Assembly: GCA_036734085.1 (NCBI GenBank)
Contig: DAIMZF010000201.1
Coordinates: 1-5,034, forward strand
DNA: 5,034 nucleotides
Reading direction: 5' to 3'
Source: J038 sp036734085
Lineage (GTDB): Bacteria > Chloroflexota > Anaerolineae > Aggregatilineales > Phototrophicaceae
Under the pieces are notes generated by a model. That model was not told the DNA's origin and ran no database searches. It saw only the letters and a program-made list of their open reading frames with translations. Position 1 is the first letter of the stretch. Each line of letters opens with the position of its first letter. This document shows, piece after piece, positions 1 through 4,962 of this stretch. Both the position numbers and the translations under genes were made by a program.

Positions 1-605
1 GGCACATCACACCAGTCAAAGGGGGCGCCAATGATGCGGCGGACGGCGGCGGCGCTGTTGGTGGGTGTTGGTGTTGGGGCTGGCGCGGGTGCTTCGGCTT
101 CTACTGCGGCCATGCGGCGCTGGACTTCGACACGTTCGGCGGCAGGGGGCGCGGTGATGGTGATGTATTCCGGTGTCTTCAAAAAGCGTGAACGGAGCAT
201 GTCAACGGCGGCTTCAAAAAAGAAATGTGGCAGGGGTAGCGCGTTCTTTTTGCTCATGGTTTCGCGCACGTCATCTGGCAGATAATTTATTTCCTGACTG
301 AAATCCGCACCTTCTTCGATGATGGGCACGATATTGCGTTTCAGCCGCACCGCCTCTTGAATCTCACGCAGAACCCAATCGCCGGAATTGGCGCAACGTT
401 CCAGCGAACCGGGCGAAATCAACAGGATGAAATGTGCCCGTGCGCCAATCTGATTCAGGATGATGCGGTCAAAGTCGCCGCTGTCGATGGTGTTCACATC
501 GAGGAAGGCATCCCAACCATTAGAACGTAAATCCATGTAAATCGAACGGGCAAGATGTTTGCTCAGGGCGCGGCGATAGGAGATGAAGACGGTTTTTTGT
601 TCCAT
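1..605 (-). CDS. TIR-domain protein, N-terminal part; C-terminus lies beyond the window edge
   Basis: I translated this by hand from the minus strand: 201 codons, open to the left edge, so the gene is partial. A TIR domain covers about residues 3-140. It starts with the strand-A box VFISYRR (6-12), followed by the region around GWDAFLDVNTIDSGDF (30-45) and the hydrophobic strand HFILLISPGSLERC (58-71). The helix segment DWVLREIQEAV (76-86) places E81 where TIR NAD-hydrolases carry their catalytic glutamate. A low-complexity Ala/Pro/Thr linker (about 170-182) follows, then RRIIGAPFDWCDV (189-201), which looks like the start of a second domain. The phrase resembles the entry to formylglycine-generating-enzyme/SUMF1-like domains ('F-W-x-x-VPAG'), but this is inference from very few residues. 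TIR domains in bacteria either hydrolyse or cyclise NAD+ or act as protein-interaction modules, often in anti-phage defence. Which applies here cannot be told. ATG at 605 is chosen because strand A begins at once after it; no clear Shine-Dalgarno is visible. It is divergent from the glycosyltransferase gene. Confidence 0.88.
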   Translation of the reverse strand, partial: MEQKTVFISYRRALSKHLARSIYMDLRSNGWDAFLDVNTIDSGDFDRIILNQIGARAHFILLISPGSLERCANSGDWVLREIQEAVRLKRNIVPIIEEGADFSQEINYLPDDVRETMSKKNALPLPHFFFEAAVDMLRSRFLKTPEYITITAPPAAERVEVQRRMAAVEAEAPAPAPTPTPTNSAAAVRRIIGAPFDWCDV

Positions 606-757
606 GCAGGTGTCCAAATCAGGATTTAACGGAATATCTTTAATTCTATAACAAGCGGGGGCTTAGTGCTATAAAAAACGCGGCGGTGACCCGGCCTAAA
701 AAAACGGGGCGAATCCGCTTACAATGTAGCGCCGTACCGACCTAATGAGGAATGTTG
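606..757. promoter_or_regulatory. Divergent intergenic region with weak candidate promoters
   Basis: This 152-bp gap separates the starts of the TIR gene (minus) and the glycosyltransferase gene (plus), so it should hold both promoters. On the plus strand TACAAT at 720-725 is a plausible -10 box about 30 nt before the glycosyltransferase start, but no good -35 lies 16-18 nt upstream (only A-rich sequence). On the minus strand TATAGA (plus 645-650) is a possible -10 for the TIR gene, about 40 nt before its ATG, again with a poor -35. Two A-tracts (673-678 and 698-704) lie between them. Assignment is tentative. Confidence 0.35.
747..751 (+). promoter_or_regulatory. Shine-Dalgarno that favours the ATG at 758
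   Basis: GAGGA abuts the first possible ATG (752) but lies 6 nt before the second in-frame ATG (758), which is ideal spacing. A third in-frame ATG at 764 would have 12 nt. The spacing therefore argues for 758 rather than the longest reading frame. Confidence 0.6.
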
Positions 758-2701
758 ATGTCGATGTCGTCCAAGACCCCTTATGCAGAAATCAGCGCGG
801 CGTGCCTGACGTTCGTCGTCGCGGCGTTTTTACGGTTGGGCTGGCCGGGACTTAACCGCTTCGCGCTGGATGAGGCCAACATCAGCCTGCCCGCGCTGAG
901 CATGGCACGGGGCGAATCATTTGTGTTTCTGGGCACGTTTTCGTCGGTGTCTGTGCCGTTCTTCCCGGCGGGGACGTGGCTGTTCGTGCCGCCTTTTTTG
1001 CTAGGCGCTGACCCGATGCTGGCGAATGTGTTTATCGGGCTGGTCAACGTGGGGGCGGTGATGGCGCTGGGCTGGCTGGTGGCGCGGCGGTGGGGCTGGC
1101 TGGCCGGGTGGAGCGCGGCGCTGTTGCTGGCGGCGTCGCCGTATGCGGTCAATTTTTCGCGCTTCATCTGGCAACCTAACCTGATGATTCCGGTTACGGT
1201 TTTATGGCTGGTTGTGACCACCGCCGCCCTCACGCGCCCCACGCGGCGGGATGTATGGGCGGGCGGGGCGGTATTCGTGGCGGGGCTTGCGGTGCAAATC
1301 CACTTTGCGCTGGTGGGGTTGGTGCTGGCGACGGGCATCATCGCGCTAACCGGGCGCTGGTGGCGGCAGTGGCGCGGCGTGCTCATCGGCGGGATTTTAT
1401 CCGCCATGCTGACCGTGCCGTACTTCTGGCATATCGCGTGTTGTGCACCGGATGTGGTGAACATGGCACGCAGTACGGGCGACGGTGCGCTGACGGTGGA
1501 CGCGCAATCCTTGCGGCGGGTGCTGGATGTGCTACAAAACAGGGATTGGCCGACGCTCATCGTGGGCGATTTAGCGCCTGGAATCAGCATGATAGAGGGC
1601 GCTCTGCTGGTGGGCGTGGCCGCGCTCCTCCTGGGGGGGCTGGCGTTTGGCTGGCGCGGTGCTGGCTGGCGCGGTGCTGGCGCTGACGGGACACAAAATC
1701 AACGGCGGGCGCTGGTGCAAATCGCTGTTCTGCTGGCGGTGTGTATGCCACTGGCCTTCGTCGTGCGGACTTCGCCCGTCAACTTCTATTATATGTTGCC
1801 CGTTCTGCCGTTGGCGGCGGTGATGGTGGGCGCGGGGATTGGCGCATTGCGGCCCCTGTGGGCACGGTACATGGCGGGCGTGCTGGTCGTGGCGCTGAGT
1901 AGTGCGTGGGTGCTGGCTCAGGCTAATCATATGCAGACCGCGTATCGCACCCACACGCCCAACGGAATCAACGTGCCGCTATGGGTTACACGCGGCGCGG
2001 CCTACGCCTTCCCGGATGAGCGCGTCATCTACCATACGCACGGCGACCCCATTACGCGGAGCGGGCAGGCGCGTATCTTCCAGACGTTCTGGTATGACAT
2101 GCCGCAAAACCGCATTATCAACGGCGCTCATCTGCTGATATTGCCGCCGGAACCCGTTGTTATCATGGCGGAATTGGTGCATTTCCAGGCATGGGAGGAA
2201 GTGCAGGCGTCCGGCTTGCTGGATGGCCGGGATGTCATCAGGTTTGACGCCCGCGACGGTGAGCCGAATATGGTCGCCGCCCGTTATGACGGCCAGCTTG
2301 CCCCGCAGGGCTTCCAGATGTTGCCGGATGGCGGCATGGCGTTTGAGCATGGCGTGACGTTGGAAGGCTGGCGCGTGCGGTATGTGGGGGAGCGTCTGCG
2401 TGTGTCTACGCTGTGGCGCGTGGTGGATGCCATGCCGAATGAGGTTATCCAGCAGTTTCATCACCTTTACATCGCGGAGCAGGATTCTGATGCACCCTTC
2501 GCTGTTTCTGACGTGGCGCTTTCTGTACAGACATGGCAGGTGGGAGATCGCGTGATTGTGATGGGCGATTTCTTCCCGGAGCAGGACGGCGTATATGCGG
2601 TGGCTATCGGCCACTATCGGCTGTTGGATGGTGTGCGTTACACCTATACAGACGGCGACGCAGTGCGCTTGCCCGAATTCGACAGCGCAGACCTACGCTG
2701 A
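758..2701 (+). CDS. Polytopic membrane glycosyltransferase, GT-C fold (family 39/ArnT/PMT-like), with soluble C-terminal domain
   Basis: 647 residues from ATG 758; ATG 752 would add two. The N-terminal part is strongly hydrophobic with about 11-12 likely transmembrane segments (roughly 11-29, 64-82, 89-109, 112-132, 141-158, two within 167-197, 206-226, 279-298, 318-336, 344-364, 368-387). The first extracytoplasmic loop carries an Asp-Glu pair (D38-E39, in FALDEANI). This is where GT-C enzymes that use polyprenyl-phosphate sugars keep their catalytic acid. ASPYAVNFSRFIWQPN (about 126-141) and VQIHFALVGL are phrases typical of bacterial 'glycosyltransferase family 39' proteins. Residues about 388-647 are soluble, probably outside the membrane, and have no catalytic motif I recognise; a beta-rich, accessory role is possible. 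The likely reaction is sugar transfer from a lipid-phosphate donor to a cell-surface acceptor, but donor and acceptor are unknown. It stands alone: no other envelope-glycan gene is in the window. The family call is firm, the substrate is not. Confidence 0.82.
   Translation: MSMSSKTPYAEISAACLTFVVAAFLRLGWPGLNRFALDEANISLPALSMARGESFVFLGTFSSVSVPFFPAGTWLFVPPFLLGADPMLANVFIGLVNVGAVMALGWLVARRWGWLAGWSAALLLAASPYAVNFSRFIWQPNLMIPVTVLWLVVTTAALTRPTRRDVWAGGAVFVAGLAVQIHFALVGLVLATGIIALTGRWWRQWRGVLIGGILSAMLTVPYFWHIACCAPDVVNMARSTGDGALTVDAQSLRRVLDVLQNRDWPTLIVGDLAPGISMIEGALLVGVAALLLGGLAFGWRGAGWRGAGADGTQNQRRALVQIAVLLAVCMPLAFVVRTSPVNFYYMLPVLPLAAVMVGAGIGALRPLWARYMAGVLVVALSSAWVLAQANHMQTAYRTHTPNGINVPLWVTRGAAYAFPDERVIYHTHGDPITRSGQARIFQTFWYDMPQNRIINGAHLLILPPEPVVIMAELVHFQAWEEVQASGLLDGRDVIRFDARDGEPNMVAARYDGQLAPQGFQMLPDGGMAFEHGVTLEGWRVRYVGERLRVSTLWRVVDAMPNEVIQQFHHLYIAEQDSDAPFAVSDVALSVQTWQVGDRVIVMGDFFPEQDGVYAVAIGHYRLLDGVRYTYTDGDAVRLPEFDSADLR
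1648..1681 (+). repeat. 15-bp tandem repeat (about 2.3 copies) inside the glycosyltransferase gene
   Basis: TGGCTGGCGCGGTGC occurs twice in exact tandem (1648-1662, 1663-1677), followed by a 4-nt partial third copy. It encodes a repeated Gly-Trp-Arg-Gly-Ala unit in a polar loop between two membrane segments. The unit is a multiple of three, so copy-number change would alter loop length without breaking the frame. A run of seven G (1633-1639) lies just upstream. Confidence 0.85.
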
Positions 2702-2707
2702 CAAAGC

Positions 2708-2722
2708 GCAGGGTTGCCCTGC
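2708..2722. terminator. Small hairpin between convergent genes, weak terminator candidate
   Basis: GCAGGG-TTG-CCCTGC is a perfect 6-bp stem with a 3-nt loop, 7 nt after the glycosyltransferase stop and in the 63-bp gap facing the end of the phosphodiesterase gene. The position suits a transcription end for either gene. However, no T-tract follows on either strand, so it is not a standard intrinsic terminator. Confidence 0.3.
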
Positions 2723-2764
2723 CAACGAGCGACAAGGCAATCCCGCTAAATTTATGCTACCCCG

Positions 2765-3664
2765 TTAAGAATCGGCACGTCCTAACAAGTCCAGCAGAAC
2801 ATCGGGATAGTCCGTGATGATGCCGTCCACGCCATAATCAATCATGCGTTGCATCGCTTCGGCATCGTTGACCGTCCACACATGCACGGCGATTCCGTTG
2901 GCCTGTGCCGCCTGCACAAATTCCGCAGAGACAACGCGCAAATTCCCGAAGAATTCCGGCACCTGGAACGCGACCGCCTCCGTCTGGAAGTCGTCAAGCT
3001 GGTTCCGCAATACCGCTAATAAAAACGTGCGGATTTCCGACTCGACGGCGGACGTGACGACTTCCGGGCAGACTTCGCGGAATTCCTCGATGACTTCCTG
3101 ATGGAAGGAGGCAACAAGCACCTGCGGGGTGAGTTCGTAATCCCGCAACATCTCGCAGAGTGGCGCGGTGATGCTGGGCGTTATCTGCTTAATCTCGATG
3201 TTATACAGATGGTCGGGGAAGGCTTGCAGGATTTCCTCCAGCGTGGCGATGCTGTAGCCTTGCCCCCGATAAGGATAACCGTCAACTTCCGGCGGGTTTT
3301 CGTGGTCTTGCAGTGTCGGCCAGTGGTAGCCAAAGTCTAATGCTTGTAATTCCGCCAGCGTTAATTCATTCACATAGCCTGTCCCGTCGGAAGTGCGGTC
3401 TACGGTTGCATCATGGATGACCACCAGCACACCGTCCGCCGTGCTGTGAATGTCAATTTCCAGCACATCTGCGCCCAGTTCCGCCGCGTGTTGATACGCG
3501 CCGAAGGTGCTACTAGGCCGGATGCCGTCGCCGCCTTGATGGGCCATCACCAGCAGGCCATCCGCCCCTGTGAAGGGATGCGGCGGTTCGTCAAGGTCTT
3601 GGGCGGATGCGATAACGGCTATCAGCAACAGGGGGATAAACAAGCTCATCAATCGTTTCATCAC
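2765..3664 (-). CDS. Secreted glycerophosphodiester phosphodiesterase (GDPD family)
   Basis: 299 residues. It is predicted to hydrolyse glycerophosphodiesters to glycerol-3-phosphate plus an alcohol, outside the cytoplasm. Residues 1-21 form a signal peptide: basic MKR, a hydrophobic core, then A-S-A before Q22. The GDPD TIM-barrel follows. Catalytic His H42 is in AHQGGDG (41-47). Metal ligands are E69 and D71 (LEIDIH). The second catalytic His is H84 (VVIHDATVDRTSDGTG), and the third metal ligand is E157 (NIEIK). The C-terminal barrel strands include HVWTVND (261-267) and DGIITDYPD (280-288). The usual 'HRG...PENT' is HQGG...PSST here, which I take as a subfamily variant because all metal and catalytic residues are kept. 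The start is GTG at 3664 (AAGGAG 7 nt upstream); the adjacent ATG at 3661 has 10 nt spacing and is nearly as good. The SD lies in a hairpin (see 3667-3701). The 89-residue gene lies 111 bp upstream on the same strand. Likely use: phosphate or glycerol scavenging from lipid head groups, by inference. Confidence 0.93.
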   Translation of the reverse strand: MMKRLMSLFIPLLLIAVIASAQDLDEPPHPFTGADGLLVMAHQGGDGIRPSSTFGAYQHAAELGADVLEIDIHSTADGVLVVIHDATVDRTSDGTGYVNELTLAELQALDFGYHWPTLQDHENPPEVDGYPYRGQGYSIATLEEILQAFPDHLYNIEIKQITPSITAPLCEMLRDYELTPQVLVASFHQEVIEEFREVCPEVVTSAVESEIRTFLLAVLRNQLDDFQTEAVAFQVPEFFGNLRVVSAEFVQAAQANGIAVHVWTVNDAEAMQRMIDYGVDGIITDYPDVLLDLLGRADS

Positions 3665-3666
3665 CG

Positions 3667-3701
3667 GGATTCTCCTTATAGAATGTGTATAAGGAGAATC
3701 C
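3667..3701 (-). promoter_or_regulatory. Perfect 14-bp inverted repeat covering the phosphodiesterase ribosome-binding site
   Basis: The arms GGATTCTCCTTATA (3667-3680) and TATAAGGAGAATCC (3688-3701) are exact reverse complements around a 7-nt loop. Read on the minus strand, the second arm contains AAGGAG (plus 3672-3677), 7 nt from the GTG start. The first arm contains CTCCTT, a copy of the 16S anti-Shine-Dalgarno core. In a transcript that begins upstream, the hairpin would bury the ribosome-binding site. No T-run follows on either strand, so it is not an intrinsic terminator. It could instead be a dimeric repressor operator, since promoter-like TATACA and TATAAG (minus strand) lie within it. 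The inverted repeat is certain; its role is inferred. Confidence 0.8.
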
Positions 3702-3775
3702 TAACGTGTTTAAGCAGGGAGTGCTACGGGGTTAACGGTCTCTTAAATGCCGGGCTTAGAATTCCAGTTCAGACG

Positions 3776-4045
3776 TTACAACAAACGGAGTTTATCAATC
3801 AAGCGGCGCACCATGCCTTTATTGCCATTGTTCAGGTTTTTACGCTTGGCAAGCGCCCGCAACTGGTCAATCTGCTCGACCATTGTCCGATAATGCACCA
3901 TCTCACCGTCTACCCGGAACCAGTGGTTGCCTAAGTAACGCATTCTTGGCTCGCGGCCATACACGTTTTTATAGGCATAACCGTAATATGCGATGATTTC
4001 ATCCGGTGAGCGTGTGTTTGAGTCAGTTGTCATCGTCATGCTCAT
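3776..4045 (-). CDS. Small protein of unknown function, 89 residues
   Basis: I do not recognise a named family. The composition is protein-like and mostly soluble. There is an N-terminal Thr/Ser/Met-rich tail (1-12), then SPDEIIAYYGYAYKNVYGREPRMRYLGNHWFRVDGEMVHYRTMVE, a likely helix, a Tyr/Arg-rich turn and a short beta hairpin (about 35-50). A helix follows (about 53-68, YRTMVEQIDQLRALA) and a strongly basic C-terminus (KRK, KGMVRRLIDKLRLL). The net positive charge would allow nucleic-acid or membrane-surface contact, but nothing proves it. There is no signal peptide and no Cys pair. Three in-frame ATGs (4045, 4039, 4033) compete. The only upstream SD-like element is GGGGTG, 4 nt before the first and 10 nt before the second, so the start may be 4039. 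It has a fair promoter upstream and may share a transcript with the phosphodiesterase gene. Reality of the gene is supported by its promoter and by filling an otherwise empty interval. Confidence 0.68.
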   Translation of the reverse strand: MSMTMTTDSNTRSPDEIIAYYGYAYKNVYGREPRMRYLGNHWFRVDGEMVHYRTMVEQIDQLRALAKRKNLNNGNKGMVRRLIDKLRLL

Positions 4046-4089
4046 CTAACACCCCGCGCCGACTTTTACATACAGATACTATAACGCAG

Positions 4090-4119
4090 ATTGTAACAAG
4101 CATAAATAAAGTAAACCAA
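4090..4119 (-). promoter_or_regulatory. Candidate promoter for the 89-residue gene
   Basis: On the minus strand TTGGTT (plus 4114-4119) and TACAAT (plus 4090-4095) are separated by 18 nt, a fair match to a housekeeping sigma promoter, ending about 45 nt before the ATG at 4045. An alternative -10, TATAGT (plus 4078-4083), lies 6 nt further downstream with a poorer -35. Confidence 0.45.
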
Positions 4120-4134
4120 AAACTGGATTAGAGT

Positions 4135-4164
4135 TTGCCAACTTAAGGGGAGATTTGCTAGAAA
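4135..4164 (+). promoter_or_regulatory. Weak candidate promoter for the methyltransferase gene
   Basis: TTGCCA (4135-4140) and TAGAAA (4159-4164) lie 18 nt apart in the AT-rich divergent gap, about 43 nt before the GTG start. An alternative -10, TATAAA (4186-4191), sits almost on the ribosome-binding site and lacks a partner at normal spacing. The rest of the 4046-4207 gap holds no gene or repeat that I can see. Confidence 0.25.
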
Positions 4165-4202
4165 TTTGTAATCATGCTAGTTTTTTATAAAGGGGAAGGG
4201 GT

Positions 4203-4229
4203 ATGTCGTGTTATCAGAAGAACAAATGA
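4203..4229 (+). other. Possible 8-codon leader ORF overlapping the methyltransferase start
   Basis: The purine-rich AAAGGGGAAGGGG (4189-4201) serves two starts. ATG 4203 lies 7 nt after the first GGGG and opens a reading frame MSCYQKNK that stops at TGA 4227-4229. GTG 4208 lies 6 nt after the second GGGG and opens the methyltransferase frame. The leader stop overlaps an in-frame methyltransferase ATG (4226) as ATGA, the usual geometry of translational coupling. Translation of the leader is unproven and it may be chance. Confidence 0.25.
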
Positions 4230-4897
4230 GCGTTCTGCGTCATAAGATGGTACAAGAGCAACTCATCACGCGGCAAATCCACGATGAGCGGGTGCTGAAT
4301 GCCATGCGAAAAGTTCCGCGCCATCGGTTCATCCCCAAAGAGATGCACCCCCGCGCCTACAGCGATTCTCCCTTGCCGATAGGTGAAAATCAGACGATTT
4401 CACAGCCTTACGTGGTCGCGGTTATGACGCAAATGCTGGCTTTAAAGGGCACAGAGCGTGTGCTGGAGATTGGTACGGGGTGCGGCTACCAGACCGCGAT
4501 CCTGTGTGAACTGGCACATTATGTTTATTCGCTGGAACGATACCCGTTGTTAGCCGACAGCGCCGCCGAAACACTGCACGCGCTCCATTATGAGAACATC
4601 GACATTCACATCGGGGATGGCAGTCAGGGGTTGCCGGATATGAAGCCGTTTGATGCGATTATCGTCACCGCCGCCGCGCCCAGCATTCCCGGCCCACTGG
4701 CCTCACAACTCAACAAAGAGGGCGGGCGGCTGGTTGTGCCGGTGGGCACGGCGAAGTCTCAGCATTTGTATATTGTACGGCGCTTTGGGGAGCGTCATAG
4801 TGTGGAGCGCACCATCGCCGTGCGCTTTGTGCCGTTGGTGGGGCGCTACGGCTTTAAGGATAAGCCGGGCAACAATCCGCCGCCTGCATCAGTTTAA
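4208..4897 (+). CDS. pcm: Protein-L-isoaspartate O-methyltransferase (EC 2.1.1.77)
   Basis: 229 residues, a normal length for the family. This cytoplasmic repair enzyme uses S-adenosylmethionine to methylate L-isoaspartyl residues in aged proteins, which starts their return to normal aspartate. The N-terminal helix MVQEQLITRQIHDERVLNAM (14-33) and VPRHRFIP (36-43) are family hallmarks. YSDSPLPIGENQTISQP (51-67) is the substrate-binding loop. VLEIGTGCGYQTAIL (85-99) is the SAM-binding glycine motif. GDGSQGLPDMKPFDAIIVTAA (136-156), GRLVVPVG (173-180) and VRFVPLVGRYGF (205-216) complete the fold. The start GTG 4208 has an SD (GGGG) 6 nt upstream. The internal ATG 4226 (residue 7) is an alternative that would keep every motif. 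All expected motifs are present, so it should be active. It stands alone on its strand, followed after 65 bp by a tRNA gene with its own promoter. No intrinsic terminator is visible between them, so read-through into the tRNA is possible. Confidence 0.95.
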   Translation: MLSEEQMSVLRHKMVQEQLITRQIHDERVLNAMRKVPRHRFIPKEMHPRAYSDSPLPIGENQTISQPYVVAVMTQMLALKGTERVLEIGTGCGYQTAILCELAHYVYSLERYPLLADSAAETLHALHYENIDIHIGDGSQGLPDMKPFDAIIVTAAAPSIPGPLASQLNKEGGRLVVPVGTAKSQHLYIVRRFGERHSVERTIAVRFVPLVGRYGFKDKPGNNPPPASV

Positions 4898-4917
4898 ATT
4901 CAGGGCGTGAATCGGCC

Positions 4918-4945
4918 TTGATAAAATGCCAAACGACAGTACAAT
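4918..4945 (+). promoter_or_regulatory. Promoter of the tRNA-Lys gene
   Basis: TTGATA (4918-4923) and TACAAT (4940-4945) are separated by 16 nt, matching a housekeeping -35/-10 pair in five of six bases each. The -10 ends 17 nt before the mature tRNA 5' end. This is the best promoter in the window and its position suits a stable RNA gene. Confidence 0.65.
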
Positions 4946-4962
4946 GTGAACTATCAACACAC

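Noticed and set aside
31..285. 84-codon plus-strand frame at the left edge
   Set aside because: Antisense to the TIR gene; its Gly/Ala/Val/Ser repeats are the mirror of the A/P/T linker.
781..1590. Long open frame on the minus strand opposite the glycosyltransferase
   Set aside because: It is a mirror of GC-rich codons in the real gene. Its protein is Ser/Thr/Pro/Ala-rich with no domain, and the plus frame has clear membrane segments and GT-C motifs.
1979..2614. Minus-strand open frame under the end of the glycosyltransferase
   Set aside because: The composition is unusually rich in His and Arg with no recognisable motif; antisense shadow.
3667..3701. Reading the inverted repeat as an intrinsic terminator of the 89-residue gene
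   Set aside because: No T-tract follows on either strand, the stem is AT-rich at the loop, and it abuts the next start codon.
3413..3934. Plus-strand open frame across the phosphodiesterase start and the hairpin
   Set aside because: It runs antisense to the signal peptide and catalytic region of a clear GDPD and to most of the 89-residue gene; no domain and no good ribosome-binding site.
4157..4180. GCTAG repeated at 4157-4161 and 4176-4180 as a possible operator
   Set aside because: Only five bases long in AT-rich sequence, 14 nt apart, with no extended symmetry.
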